Below are positions 14,264 to 23,528 of a DNA stretch of 64,000 nt, piece after piece. The translations under genes and the position numbers were made by a program. Source of the stretch: Gammaproteobacteria bacterium UBA2675 (GTDB lineage: Bacteria; Pseudomonadota; Gammaproteobacteria; Pseudomonadales; Pseudohongiellaceae); assembly GCA_002354805.1 (NCBI GenBank), contig DEMH01000003.1, forward strand, positions 1 through 64,000, read 5' to 3'. The notes under the pieces are model-generated. The model was not told the DNA's origin. It made no database searches and saw only the letters and a program-made list of their open reading frames with translations. Each line of letters begins with the position of its first letter. Position 1 is the first letter of the stretch.

Positions 14264-14644
14264 ATGGAGAAAGTTGTCACAAGTTTACTGGTGCTGGTAG
14301 GTATCATTCATCTCTTGCCGCTTTCAGGAGTTTTGGGCGTGGAACGCCTTGCCATTTTGTATGGTATTTCATTGGGTGAGCCCAATATTGAAATCCTCAT
14401 GCGACACAGAGCCATTCTGTTTGGGCTTCTCGGCCTGTTTTTAGTGTACGCTGCCTTCCAGCCATCATTGCAAACATTAGCCATCATCGCGGGTCTAATC
14501 AGTGTTGTGTCCTTCATCGCAATAGCCTGGTCGGTCGGCGGTTACAATGAGTCGGTTGGCAATGTTGTCATCGCAGATATTGTCGCAACAATCGCGCTTG
14601 TTGCTGCTGCGGTAATCCATCGTAAAGCCCGAAACCCGGGATAG
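14264..14644 (+). CDS. Small four-helix membrane protein
   Basis: Protein of 126 residues with about four membrane helices and a conserved-looking LLPLSGVLGVERLAILYG stretch after the first. GGAGG lies 9 bases before the ATG; the longer frame from 14186 is rejected. I recall similar small membrane proteins labelled phosphopantetheine adenylyltransferase in databases. That name does not fit a protein with no nucleotidyltransferase motif and should not be transferred. It is 9 bases ahead of the lipid kinase. Confidence 0.65.
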   Translation: MEKVVTSLLVLVGIIHLLPLSGVLGVERLAILYGISLGEPNIEILMRHRAILFGLLGLFLVYAAFQPSLQTLAIIAGLISVVSFIAIAWSVGGYNESVGNVVIADIVATIALVAAAVIHRKARNPG

Positions 14645-14653
14645 TCAGGTCTA

Positions 14654-15562
14654 ATGAATCGAACAGACATACGTCAGGCTCTGCTGATCATCAATCCCAA
14701 AGCCCGTCAGTGCGCCGGAGCCCAATTGGACGAGGGAATTGCTCAGCTGGAGCAGGCTGGCATTGCCGTTGAGCGATTGGTGTCAAGCAGCCCTGAAGAA
14801 AGCCGCCAGGCGGTGCAGGGACGTAAAGACCAGCTGGATCTGGTGATTGTCGGCGGGGGCGATGGCACCATCAGCTCCATGGCTGGCACAATGCATGACA
14901 GTGGCCTGTTGCTGGCCATTCTGCCTCTGGGCACGGCCAATGACCTGGCTCGTTCACTGGGGCTTTCAGGCCAACTGGATGAAGCGTTTGATGTGATTGT
15001 CTCGGGTGTGCGTCAGTCGATTGACCTTGGCATGGTTAACGACCACTATTTTTTTAATGTCGCGCACCTGGGCTTGGGGGTGCAGGTTACCGAAGAGTTA
15101 ACCGATGAAGTGAAAAAACACTGGGGCGTATTTAGCTACCTGAAAGCGTTTTTTTCGGCGCTGCTTCGAATAAAGCAATTTAAGGTCACCATCACTGTGG
15201 ATGACGTCCCTCACCGTCAGCGCTCCATACAAATTGCGGTTGGCAACGGACGCTATTATGGTGGTGGAAATGTGATTGATGAAAACAAGCGCATCGATGA
15301 CGGAAAGTTGTCATTGTACAGCCTGCGTCCGCAGACAGTCTGGGAGCTGCTAACGTTGGCGCCTTTGTTGCGTGACGGCCGGCAACGATATAACGAGCGC
15401 GTTTTTGATATACAGGCCGAGAGCATCACAATAGCAACCGGACGTAAAGTGATGGCGATTCACGCCGATGGCGAGCCGGTTACCAGCACGCCGGCGCATT
15501 TTAAGGTGTTACCAGATGCACTCGAAATCTTGGCGCCCAAACCGATCTCTTTGGTTGAATAA
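14654..15562 (+). CDS. YegS/DgkB-type lipid kinase
   Basis: Kinase of 302 residues of the diacylglycerol-kinase catalytic fold, expected to phosphorylate a lipid such as diacylglycerol or phosphatidylglycerol with ATP. The nucleotide-binding GGGDGT lies at 67-72 and PLGTANDLA at 91-99. A glycine-rich IAVGNGRYYGGGNVI follows in the second domain, and HADGEPV near the C-terminus completes the usual set. Length matches YegS. It is probably cotranscribed with the small membrane protein before it. Confidence 0.9.
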   Translation: MNRTDIRQALLIINPKARQCAGAQLDEGIAQLEQAGIAVERLVSSSPEESRQAVQGRKDQLDLVIVGGGDGTISSMAGTMHDSGLLLAILPLGTANDLARSLGLSGQLDEAFDVIVSGVRQSIDLGMVNDHYFFNVAHLGLGVQVTEELTDEVKKHWGVFSYLKAFFSALLRIKQFKVTITVDDVPHRQRSIQIAVGNGRYYGGGNVIDENKRIDDGKLSLYSLRPQTVWELLTLAPLLRDGRQRYNERVFDIQAESITIATGRKVMAIHADGEPVTSTPAHFKVLPDALEILAPKPISLVE

Positions 15563-15609
15563 AGATTGCTGAATTTTCGGCGGCGGTAGAGGGCTCCACA
15601 AGAAGGAAA

Positions 15610-16059
15610 ATGAATATGAGTATATTGCGCAATGACCTGCAGGTTGCACTGAACAACTTACATGTTGCGCTTATAGCCAGTGACGAAGACTATCGCGACG
15701 CTGCTGAGTTTGTGAGTGACAGTGCAGTCAAGGAACTGTTTATGCAGCTTGCCGAGAGCCGGCAGGTTCTGGAGAAATCAGTAGCAGTGGCCATAAGGGC
15801 CAGTGACGACCTGCCATCAGTCCCCGATCCGGATCGGCAGACTGGCCAGCATTTATTGCAGAGGCTGGAGGCAGCGTTTTCTGCCGATCAGACTGTCGAA
15901 GTTATTGAGCAAAGACTGGCTGAAGAATCTCAACTGGAACAGCTTTTAAACGATGACGACATGTCTGTCATCGATAAAGAGTTTCCGTCTTTGAGATCTG
16001 AGTGTAAGGCAAGTATCAAAGAGGCGAAGGAAAAGCTGGAACGGGCGAAGGCGGGTTGA
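15610..16059 (+). CDS. DUF2383/PA2169-like four-helix-bundle protein
   Basis: Protein of 149 residues, almost fully helical, with acidic and Gln-rich segments. It fits the ferritin-like four-helix-bundle group (DUF2383, PA2169 family): AAEFVSDSAVKELFMQLAESRQ, then LLQRLEAAF and EQRLAEESQLEQLL. These proteins are linked to stress in other bacteria but have no known reaction. AAGGA lies upstream of the first ATG; a second ATG follows two codons later. Confidence 0.6.
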   Translation: MNMSILRNDLQVALNNLHVALIASDEDYRDAAEFVSDSAVKELFMQLAESRQVLEKSVAVAIRASDDLPSVPDPDRQTGQHLLQRLEAAFSADQTVEVIEQRLAEESQLEQLLNDDDMSVIDKEFPSLRSECKASIKEAKEKLERAKAG

Positions 16060-16121
16060 ACTCCCGTTAAGTGTTATAAGGTGTGACCCAATTCTCGCCA
16101 CACGGAAAAGACCAAAAACAA

Positions 16122-17228
16122 ATGAAAAAAATCATGACTCTCCAGCTCCTCCTGGTGTCACTTGCAAGTCTGCCTGCCGCGCAGAGTCAGGCTCAAACAA
16201 GCGGGGAGCCCTACGACCTTGCGGCTTTTGTCCAGCAGCTCGACGCTCTGCGCGAGGCGGCCAATATTCCCAGGATGTCTGTGGCCGTCGTGAAAAGTCA
16301 GGCAGTCGTCCTCGCATCAGGGTTCGGTTATGCTGATGTCGAAAACGGTATTCCAGCTACCGCCGAAACCGTCTACGACATAGCGTCTGTCTCGAAGCCT
16401 CTCTCTGCTGTCCTGGCCCTTCGGCTCGTGGAGGAGGGTATACTTGATCTTGACAGGCCAATTAGTGACTACAGCGAATGGTCAAACTTTTGTGCAGACT
16501 TTAGTCAGCAACCGTCTATCTTTGCACAGGAGCTTCGATGCCAGACCGCCGGCCACACGCTTCGACACCTGCTGTATCACACGGCTACGGGAGTGCCCAG
16601 TACACAGTTCTCGTACAACCCCATTCTATTCTCCTGGGCATCACGCCCCATCATGGCGGCGGCTGACGAGTCTTTCTCGACTCTTGTCGAGCAGTATGTT
16701 TTCGATCCGGCAGGAATGGATGAGTCGGCACGCAGGCACAGGAACTTGCCTTTGCGTGAGGATATGGCTCAACGCCTGGCACCTCCTTATCGAATTGACA
16801 GCTCTGGAGCAACGCAGCGCGCCCCTGCACCTCCTCCTCAGGGAGACGGCGCCGCCGGTGGTGTCATTACCAACGTCCTTGATCTTGCCAAATTCGACAT
16901 TGCTCTTGATCAGGGGGTGTTAATCTCGGCGGAGTCAAAGGCGGAAATGATGGCGGCCACCACGTCGCGCAACGGTGAGCTCTTGCCGTATGGCTTGGGC
17001 TGGTATGTGCAGGAGTATCAGGGGCACAAACTCGTTTGGCATTCGGGGTGGTGGGAAGATGCCTACTCCGCACTGTACCTGAAGGTTCCGGCTCTGGAGC
17101 TAAGTTTCATTGTTTTGGCCAACAGTGAAGGCGTTTGGTGGGGTAACCCACTGGATCGGGCAGAAGTTCAGCGTTCGGAATTCGCGCAGGCATTTCTTCG
17201 GGCGTTCGTAACTAAAAATGCACATTGA
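16122..17228 (+). CDS. Exported serine hydrolase, beta-lactamase fold
   Basis: Protein of 368 residues, with a signal peptide (MKKIMTLQLLLVSLASLPAAQSQA) and a class C beta-lactamase-like domain. The nucleophile motif is SVSK (Ser 89, Lys 92), YN lies at 165-166 where YxN is usual, and HSGWW near the C-terminus replaces KTG. Such proteins are esterases, D-amino peptidases or of unknown substrate; true beta-lactam resistance is not implied. GTG 16083 extends the frame, but ATG 16122 places the signal peptide first. It overlaps the next gene by 11 bases. Confidence 0.83.
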   Translation: MKKIMTLQLLLVSLASLPAAQSQAQTSGEPYDLAAFVQQLDALREAANIPRMSVAVVKSQAVVLASGFGYADVENGIPATAETVYDIASVSKPLSAVLALRLVEEGILDLDRPISDYSEWSNFCADFSQQPSIFAQELRCQTAGHTLRHLLYHTATGVPSTQFSYNPILFSWASRPIMAAADESFSTLVEQYVFDPAGMDESARRHRNLPLREDMAQRLAPPYRIDSSGATQRAPAPPPQGDGAAGGVITNVLDLAKFDIALDQGVLISAESKAEMMAATTSRNGELLPYGLGWYVQEYQGHKLVWHSGWWEDAYSALYLKVPALELSFIVLANSEGVWWGNPLDRAEVQRSEFAQAFLRAFVTKNAH

Positions 17229-17727
17229 ACAGGAAATGGCTGCCTGGGACGGCAAGTCTGCTGCCAGTATTAAGTCGATATATGCTGCACACAAAGCGAC
17301 TGACAGTTTTGCTGATGACATTATTTCTTTGCTGGAAAAGGAAGCTTGTGAGTCAGGAGCCACCTGGCTATTGAAGGCGTGGCTCGAGGACGGAAACAGG
17401 TTAGATCAAATTCAGACTGCAAAAGTGTTTGGGGCACTCAATCAATTGGAGCACTGGCAGGCCCGGTTGCATGTCCTTCAAAGTATTCCTTACCTGAACA
17501 TAGCCGACGCTGACTGCAATAAGGTATACAATTTCCTGAGGTTGACGCTTGTTGATCAAAACAAGTTTGTGCGGGCCTGGTCATACAATGGTTTTTATGA
17601 ATTAAGTAGAAAGCATGCAGAGTACGAAAAAGAGACCAGGCAGTACTTGGAGATGGCTATGCGTGATGAGGCACCATCTGTTAAGGCGCGAATTCGAAAC
17701 ATTATGAAAAAAAGCGCAGATAGTTGA
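17218..17727 (+). CDS. HEAT-like helical protein, unknown
   Basis: Protein of 169 residues made of short paired helices (EHWQARLHVLQSIPYLNIADAD, VYNFLRLTLVDQNKFVRAWSYNGFYEL, YLEMAMRDEAPSVKARIRNIMKK). The last two have the K-x-V-R-A-W pattern of HEAT repeats, usually protein-binding. Cytoplasmic. It starts inside the end of the hydrolase gene, so the two are coupled. No function assigned. Confidence 0.65.
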   Translation: MHIEQEMAAWDGKSAASIKSIYAAHKATDSFADDIISLLEKEACESGATWLLKAWLEDGNRLDQIQTAKVFGALNQLEHWQARLHVLQSIPYLNIADADCNKVYNFLRLTLVDQNKFVRAWSYNGFYELSRKHAEYEKETRQYLEMAMRDEAPSVKARIRNIMKKSADS

Positions 17728-17768
17728 GTGGGGTATTGGCTGAGTCTACTAGCGGGGAGTGTTAAGGA

Positions 17769-18395
17769 ATGTACGTACCAAGTCACTACAAGGAAGACGA
17801 CATTGGAAAGCTTCAGCAGTATATCCGTGACTACGGTTTCGGTCTGTTGGTGGTTGCGGATGCTGATGGTATCGAGGCGAACCATGTTCCCTTCAAGTTA
17901 GTCGCTGAGCAGGAGGGTTCTCTTGGCCAGCTTCACTGTCATTTGGCCCGCAACAACCCCGTCTGGAAACGAATACAGGATGGAACCCGCGTTCTTGTAG
18001 TCTTCCAGGGGCCGGATGCCTATATTTCGCCTTCGTGGTATGCAACAAAGGCGGAAACAGGTCGCGTGGTACCAACGTGGAATTATCTGGCTGTCCACGC
18101 AGAAGGCAGTGCCCGCATCGTCGAGGACAGCGCCTGGCTGAAACATCATCTTCGCCAACTGACAGGCCAGCACGAATCGGGCATGAGTACTCCCTGGTCT
18201 GTAGATGACGCGCCAGCGGAATATACAGATCGGCTGGTAACAGCAATCGTCGGTGTTGAAATCACCATTGAGACTCTGACAGGAAAACTAAAAGCGAGTC
18301 AGAACCAGCCAGAAAGAAACCGTGCAGGTGTTAAAGCAGGACTAGAGGCCGGAGACGGAGCGCAAGGCCGTGAGATGGCCAGGCTGATCAGTTAA
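17769..18395 (+). CDS. PaiB-family FMN-binding regulator-like protein
   Basis: Protein of 208 residues of the PaiB family (FMN-binding split-barrel). The family start MYVPSHYKEDD is present, followed by GLLVVADADGIEANHVPF, LHCHLARNNPVW, the YISPSWYATKAETGRVVPTWNY signature and VGVEITIETLTGKLKASQNQP. PaiB was described as a negative regulator of sporulation and protease genes in Bacillus; in Gram-negative bacteria the role is not established. Confidence 0.9.
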   Translation: MYVPSHYKEDDIGKLQQYIRDYGFGLLVVADADGIEANHVPFKLVAEQEGSLGQLHCHLARNNPVWKRIQDGTRVLVVFQGPDAYISPSWYATKAETGRVVPTWNYLAVHAEGSARIVEDSAWLKHHLRQLTGQHESGMSTPWSVDDAPAEYTDRLVTAIVGVEITIETLTGKLKASQNQPERNRAGVKAGLEAGDGAQGREMARLIS

Positions 18396-18445
18396 CATGA
18401 AGGGCGCCAGATGTGTGTCATCTGCAAAAAACAGAAAGGAATCCC

Positions 18446-18847
18446 ATGAGCAGGCATGAAGGGTCTTGCCTTTGCGGCACCGTAAAATTTGAAGTCCGTG
18501 GATACTTCGACAGCTTTTACCTTTGCCATTGCAGGCACTGTCAAAAAGATACGGGTTCTGCCCATGCGGCGAATTTGTTCTCGCAGTCGGCTGAACTGAG
18601 CTGGCTTTCCGGTGCAGACGCGGTAACTTCTTTTACTCTTCCCGGTACCCGCCACCATAAAAGTTTCTGTAAGTTCTGTGGTTCCGCACTGCCAAGCGCT
18701 CAACTCAATAACCTGGTCGTCGTTCCAGCCGGGTGTCTGGACACGGCAGTTGATGTGTTGCCAAACGCGCATATCTTCACATCAAGCAGTGCGCCATGGA
18801 GTGATGCACTTGGTGATATACCAAAGTTCAAGGGGCTGCCAGAATGA
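18446..18847 (+). CDS. GFA/CENP-V family protein
   Basis: Second GFA-fold protein of the window, 133 residues. Zinc ligands appear as SCLCG, CHCRHC (with QKDTGS following) and CKFCG. It is more typical of the family than the one at 9261. AGGA lies 7 bases before ATG 18446; the longer frame from 18413 is rejected. It heads a run with an ABM-domain protein, a VOC protein and a membrane protein. Reaction unknown. Confidence 0.86.
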   Translation: MSRHEGSCLCGTVKFEVRGYFDSFYLCHCRHCQKDTGSAHAANLFSQSAELSWLSGADAVTSFTLPGTRHHKSFCKFCGSALPSAQLNNLVVVPAGCLDTAVDVLPNAHIFTSSSAPWSDALGDIPKFKGLPE

Positions 18848-18931
18848 GTCCACATCAGTCAAGAAGAGCCTGTCGTCGCTAGTCCCAGCGCTCTCGCAAT
18901 GTCAGGATGATTTAGTGCAAAGGAGATCCCA

Positions 18932-19234
18932 GTGATACTCGAGGTGGCAATACTGGACGTCAAACCCAATCAAACTGAAGAGTTTGAAGCTGCTTTCAAG
19001 GAAGCTCAAACGATAATCATGAGCATGAAAGGCTATCAGTCACATCAATTGCAAAGATGTCTGGAGAATTCAAACCGATATATCTTGCTGGTCAACTGGG
19101 AGAAACTGGAAGACCATACGATTGGGTTTCGTGGTTCAGAACAGTACCAGCAGTGGCGCTCATTGCTGCATCACTTCTACGATCCGTTCCCCACAGTAGA
19201 ACACTTCACGCTGGTTACACAGGGTCAGGTTTAG
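18932..19234 (+). CDS. ABM-domain (antibiotic biosynthesis monooxygenase-like) protein
   Basis: Small dimeric ferredoxin-like protein of 100 residues. Signs are VAILDVKPNQTEEFEAAFKEAQTII, GYQSHQLQRCLENSNRYILLVNWEKLEDH and a closing FYDPFPTVEHFTLV. ABM domains include cofactor-free monooxygenases, heme-degrading enzymes and many proteins of unknown role. GTG start preceded by AAGGAGA. It ends 9 bases before the VOC gene. Confidence 0.8.
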   Translation: MILEVAILDVKPNQTEEFEAAFKEAQTIIMSMKGYQSHQLQRCLENSNRYILLVNWEKLEDHTIGFRGSEQYQQWRSLLHHFYDPFPTVEHFTLVTQGQV

Positions 19235-19243
19235 GAGTCCAAA

Positions 19244-19591
19244 ATGGCGACAGAGAAAATCAATTACATTGAACTTCCGGCCACAGATATCGAAGGCACC
19301 AAGCGATTCTTTGCCAAAGCATTCGGTTGGGAGTTTATCGACTACGGCCCTGACTATGCGGCCATCTCCGGTGCGGGGCTTGATGGCGGTTTCTACAAAT
19401 CGACATTGCGTGCGACAACTGAAACCGGTAGTGCATTGATGGTTCTGTACAGTACAGATCTTGAGACGTCGCTTGGCAATGTTAAAAACGCCGGCGGCAA
19501 GATCGTTAAACCCATATTCTCATTTCCAGGTGGTCGTCGGTTTCATTTCACCGATCCGAGTGGCAATGAATACGCGGTATGGTCGGAGTGA
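19244..19591 (+). CDS. VOC-family protein
   Basis: Protein of 115 residues with the glyoxalase/bleomycin-resistance (vicinal oxygen chelate) fold. It has IEGTKRFFAKAFGWEF at the start and FHFTDPSGNEYAVWSE at the end, where a metal-binding Glu is common. Many single-domain members have no known substrate. It lies in a tight run with the ABM protein and the next membrane protein. Confidence 0.84.
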   Translation: MATEKINYIELPATDIEGTKRFFAKAFGWEFIDYGPDYAAISGAGLDGGFYKSTLRATTETGSALMVLYSTDLETSLGNVKNAGGKIVKPIFSFPGGRRFHFTDPSGNEYAVWSE

Positions 19592-19600
19592 GGAGGCGCT

Positions 19601-19933
19601 ATGGCCGAAGGAATATCATTAACATTTTTCCTTATAGCATTTGCCTGGGTTTTTATTGCGGCGTTCACGAAACGCGGCAAAGGTCTCATCATGGGTGGTA
19701 AAATAATCAAGACGTTTGATAGCGTTTCCTCCAAAAGAAAAATAGTTTCCTACGAGGTTAAAGTACACGCTGTTGATGGTGGGCCAGTGCGATTTGTTGG
19801 ATTGGAAATTTCAACGACCTCTTTGGGAAGTATGAGAGGGCATACCGTTTCGTTTCCGGCTGGCGAAGCGCGGGAACTGGCAGCCCTGCTGATTGAGGCT
19901 GCGGATTATCAAGAAGATAAACTACAGGCCTAG
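19601..19933 (+). CDS. Membrane-anchored small protein, unknown
   Basis: Protein of 110 residues with one N-terminal helix (ISLTFFLIAFAWVFIAAFT) followed by a basic segment and a soluble beta-rich part (VSYEVKVHAVDGGPVRFVGLEIST). The positive-inside pattern suggests a cytoplasmic C-terminal domain. It starts 9 bases after the VOC gene and is probably in the same transcript. Family not recognised. Confidence 0.55.
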   Translation: MAEGISLTFFLIAFAWVFIAAFTKRGKGLIMGGKIIKTFDSVSSKRKIVSYEVKVHAVDGGPVRFVGLEISTTSLGSMRGHTVSFPAGEARELAALLIEAADYQEDKLQA

Positions 19934-20041
19934 TTCATGCTGTCTAAAGGCCTCATCTCGCCCTGCCAGCAGGCTGCCGGAACCCTATTGTAATCCCTGA
20001 TCCGGAATGCTAGATAAGTAATTTTGACTGGGACTCTAATC

Positions 20042-21673
20042 ATGACAGGATCATCACGCGGACAATCCCCAAGCCTGCAGAGCCGTCGCCGGTTCTTGCG
20101 TCAATCCATGCAGCTGGGTGCCGTTGGTGCCATCGGTGCCAGTGGTCTTTGGTTGCCCGCCCGTGTTGCAGCGCAAAGCTCACCTTCAGCGGTGGTGGAG
20201 ATCGACACTGGCAGAGTGCGTGGATATGTCAATGAAGGGGTGAGCGTGTTTAAGGGCATACCCTATGGAGCGTCCACAGCGGGAGAGAACCGCTTTCGGC
20301 CACCGCAGCCAGCGACGGCCTGGTCGGGAATCCGCGAGTCGGTCGAGTACGGACCAACAGCACCACAAACACTCGGCAGCGACGGTCAGTTGGCAGCCGG
20401 TCAGAGTGAAGACTGTTTGGTGATCAATGTCTGGACACCGGAAGCCAACAGCAATCGAAAGCGGCCAGTGATGTTCTGGTGTCATGGTGGCGGCTTTACC
20501 AGCCTCAGCGGCTCCAGCCCCAGCTATGATGGCACCAATCTTTGCAATCGCGGTGACGTGGTTGTCGTCACGGTCAATCATCGCCTCAATATCATGGGCT
20601 TCACGCACCTGGCGGAGCTGGGTGGCGAGCCATTTGCGTATGCCGGGACAGCAGGTATGCTGGATCTGGTCGCGGCTCTGCAGTGGGTGCAGCGCAATAT
20701 CGAGCAGTTTGGTGGCGACCCGGACAATGTGATGATCTTTGGTGAGTCCGGCGGTGGCCGCAAGGTAGGCACGTTGCTGGCCATGCCTGCAGCCAAGGGG
20801 CTGTTTCACCGTGCAGTGATTCAAAGCGGTCCCACCATTCGTCTGGCCTCGGCAGAAGCCGGCACACGCCAGGCTACCTCGCTATTTGAGGAGCTGGGTC
20901 TGCAAACCGGTGATATGCAGGGCCTTCAGAACGCTCCTGTCGAACGTATTATCGCCGCCTATCAGGCCATTTCACGAACCAGCAGTTTTGCGCCGGTTGT
21001 GGATGGCGATGCCCTGCCGGCTTCACCGTTTCACCCGACTGCCTCTGCCGTGAATCCGGATGTGCCCCTGATCGTGGGTGCCAATCGCACAGAACTGACC
21101 CTGCAAATGCGAGCCGACACGGAAGCATTTAACCTTGACGAAGCCAAGATGATGCAGCGCCTCCAGTCGATACTGGGAGACATGACCCGTGAAGTTGTTG
21201 ATGTGTATCGCAGCGCCGAACCGGATGCCTCGCCCAGCGAGCTTTTCTTCCTGATTGTCAGCGATCGCGCCTATGTGGTGCCCTGCACGGTTATTGCTGA
21301 ACGTCGTGCCGCACTGAATGCTGCGCCCGTCCGTTCCTACTATCTGACCTGGGAAACCCAGACGCTTGATGGTCGTCTGATGACGCCCCATGCGCTGGAT
21401 ATCCCATTTGTCTTTGACAACACTCACGCTGAGCGTACCGTGTATGGATTCACAACAGGCACCGCCGAAGAGCGAGCGATGGCGGACAAGATCAGCGACA
21501 GCTGGATTGCCTTTGCGCGCAGCGGCAACCCCGATACTGGCAAGCTGCCTGACTGGCCTGTATACACTGGCGAATCGCGTCAGGTCATGGTGTTGAACAA
21601 CGAGAGCCGGGTCGTCGAAGACCCGATCCGCGAACGACGGCAGGTAATGCAGCGAGTCCTGAATCTGGCGTAA
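20042..21673 (+). CDS. Tat-exported carboxylesterase type B
   Basis: Esterase of 543 residues of the alpha/beta-hydrolase type-B carboxylesterase family. The twin-arginine signal SRRRFLRQSMQLG and a hydrophobic stretch ending in ARVAAQ predict Tat export to the periplasm. The nucleophile is Ser 236 in FGESGGG, the oxyanion loop is CHGGGF, NRTELT lies where the acidic residue region is expected, and the catalytic His is in TPHALDIPFVFDN. Its natural ester substrate is unknown. ATG 20042 is chosen over an in-frame TTG at 20024. Confidence 0.9.
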   Translation: MTGSSRGQSPSLQSRRRFLRQSMQLGAVGAIGASGLWLPARVAAQSSPSAVVEIDTGRVRGYVNEGVSVFKGIPYGASTAGENRFRPPQPATAWSGIRESVEYGPTAPQTLGSDGQLAAGQSEDCLVINVWTPEANSNRKRPVMFWCHGGGFTSLSGSSPSYDGTNLCNRGDVVVVTVNHRLNIMGFTHLAELGGEPFAYAGTAGMLDLVAALQWVQRNIEQFGGDPDNVMIFGESGGGRKVGTLLAMPAAKGLFHRAVIQSGPTIRLASAEAGTRQATSLFEELGLQTGDMQGLQNAPVERIIAAYQAISRTSSFAPVVDGDALPASPFHPTASAVNPDVPLIVGANRTELTLQMRADTEAFNLDEAKMMQRLQSILGDMTREVVDVYRSAEPDASPSELFFLIVSDRAYVVPCTVIAERRAALNAAPVRSYYLTWETQTLDGRLMTPHALDIPFVFDNTHAERTVYGFTTGTAEERAMADKISDSWIAFARSGNPDTGKLPDWPVYTGESRQVMVLNNESRVVEDPIRERRQVMQRVLNLA

Positions 21674-21718
21674 GGTAATTGCTCGCGTGCAACAAGTTAG
21701 AAAGTAACCGGAAGAATA

Positions 21719-23020
21719 ATGAAAAGAACAAATATACTTTACGCAACCATCTTTCTGCTTGTTGTACTTTCCGCGTTTCTTGCCATATGGGTGTACTACT
21801 TAAATGAAGGCAAAGACCTTCTTAATTTCACCATATCAATTGTTGGGTTCTGTATTGCTTTCCTCGCTTTATTTATAGCTGTCCGTACGTATACCTCAAT
21901 TGACAGTGTAAATAATATCAGCAAGATGGATGGCAATATTCTGGATAACGAAAGTTATGTCACCTCGCTACCGGAGCTTATATGTCAGTTTAAGTCTAAA
22001 GATGAAAAACGTCTGGATGAAGATTTGTTCGATTCGATAGAGAGGAAATTGAAGAAGGGCACTAACACCGCTGTGCTCTTCGCGGACACGCTCCAGTATT
22101 TGATTGATCTCATAGTACTTTTTCCTGCTGTTTTTAACGCTGCCGAAACTGACAAAAAGCGATATAAAGAACGAATGGACAAAATACTGCAGAGTCTTGA
22201 CAGGCAGCGAGACATTCTGCACTCAGTGAGTAAAGGAAATTCGATTCAGATTACTGAGTCGATAAAGCTTTTTAAGGCGGTTGTTTCCTATCAGAGTTTC
22301 GTCGCTGAGGGAAACTTCAATATTCATGCTGACCTTCTTCATGTGCGTGGGCCAGTACTACGTAATTCAGTGACAAAAACGATCTACCACAACTATCTGG
22401 GCTTGTATTACAACAAAAAGGCCATGCACTTGCTCAAGGAAATCTCACACACTGAATCCACAGATATCCTATCGATTCGTGGGCTTCGTTGTATTGCGAG
22501 TAGGATAGATACGTTCCCCCCATCAACTGTCGAGGAGATCGTAATGTACTTGCGCTCCGCATGCGATCAGTTTGACAGAGCGCATGAGATATCGAGCGAA
22601 GATGTTATGTGGCCTGGGTTTATCAACTACAACAAGAGTCGCACCTTGTATTTCCTGGGTATGCTGTCGGAATCACACGAGAGTTGGCTTAGTGTCATGA
22701 ACAATGCTATTGAATCGCGCTACAGGCTAAACCGACTCATTGACGAGGTTCTCACAGAAAGCCGTGCAGGAAAGACGGAAGTGACTGATACACATTTAAA
22801 GCAATTTTTCATGTATCAAGAAGAACTCGCTCGTGTGATGAAATTGAATCTTCTGATCTCTAAAGCGAATGCAAAAGAGTCCTCGGCACCGTTGTTATAT
22901 AGAGGAACTAACATTGAAACTATCTCCCGGAAAGATATAGAGAAGTTATTAGTAAACATAGATTGCTTTCCCTTGATCAAGATCTATCAGGATCAGGTTT
23001 TGGAAGCGATGTCAGTGTAG
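21719..23020 (+). CDS. Membrane protein with two N-terminal helices and a large helical domain
   Basis: Protein of 433 residues, family not recognised. Two hydrophobic helices (about 7-27 and 35-56) are followed by about 370 mostly helical, soluble residues rich in Lys, Glu, Asp and Ser. The topology suggests an inner-membrane anchor with a large cytoplasmic part. Composition is AT-richer than its neighbours, pointing to possible transfer. It stands alone between the esterase and a VOC gene. Confidence 0.6.
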   Translation: MKRTNILYATIFLLVVLSAFLAIWVYYLNEGKDLLNFTISIVGFCIAFLALFIAVRTYTSIDSVNNISKMDGNILDNESYVTSLPELICQFKSKDEKRLDEDLFDSIERKLKKGTNTAVLFADTLQYLIDLIVLFPAVFNAAETDKKRYKERMDKILQSLDRQRDILHSVSKGNSIQITESIKLFKAVVSYQSFVAEGNFNIHADLLHVRGPVLRNSVTKTIYHNYLGLYYNKKAMHLLKEISHTESTDILSIRGLRCIASRIDTFPPSTVEEIVMYLRSACDQFDRAHEISSEDVMWPGFINYNKSRTLYFLGMLSESHESWLSVMNNAIESRYRLNRLIDEVLTESRAGKTEVTDTHLKQFFMYQEELARVMKLNLLISKANAKESSAPLLYRGTNIETISRKDIEKLLVNIDCFPLIKIYQDQVLEAMSV

Positions 23021-23090
23021 GTGTCAAAGTTACTGCTTGCATGGGAGTGGTATGGGAATCAGAAAGACAGAGCATTGAAGAAGGGGTTGT

Positions 23091-23480
23091 ATGATAAGAA
23101 CCTGGACAATTATTGGTGTTGCTGACGTCGCCAGAAGTTATCGCTGGTATCAACAGTTGTTCGGGCAGTCTCCGGGAGAGCCTGCCCACGACTATTTCGG
23201 GCAGATTCTGGATGAAGATGGAACCGTGCTCCTTTGTCTGCATAGCTGGGGGGATCATGATCATCCCACGCTCAACAGTCCGGCCAGCGCCACGCCAGGC
23301 AATGGACTTTTGCTGTTTTTCAGAGTTGACGACTTTAGCGATGCACTTGCGCGCGCCCGGACGCTGGTTCCCAGTCTTGAGGAAGAGCCCAACACAAATC
23401 CTGCCACTGGCACGCAGGAATTCGCGTTGCGCGATCCCGATGGGTACTACGTTATGGTAAGCGACCTTGGCGAGGCATAA
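23091..23480 (+). CDS. VOC-family protein
   Basis: Protein of 129 residues with the VOC fold: IIGVADVARSYRWYQQLFGQSP, HDYFGQILDEDGTVLLCLHSWGDHDHP, LLLFFRVDDFSDALARA and FALRDPDGYYVMVSD. It is close to bleomycin-resistance-like proteins. The HSWGDHDHP segment is rich in possible metal ligands. Substrate unknown. Confidence 0.85.
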   Translation: MIRTWTIIGVADVARSYRWYQQLFGQSPGEPAHDYFGQILDEDGTVLLCLHSWGDHDHPTLNSPASATPGNGLLLFFRVDDFSDALARARTLVPSLEEEPNTNPATGTQEFALRDPDGYYVMVSDLGEA

Positions 23481-23528
23481 CTGTCAACAATACTCCTTAA
23501 CGCATGACTGAAAGTTTAAGCGCCACGC

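Noticed and set aside
16122..17228. Beta-lactamase conferring antibiotic resistance
   Set aside because: It has the fold and SxxK, but the third motif is HSG and the YxN region is altered, as in generic serine hydrolases.
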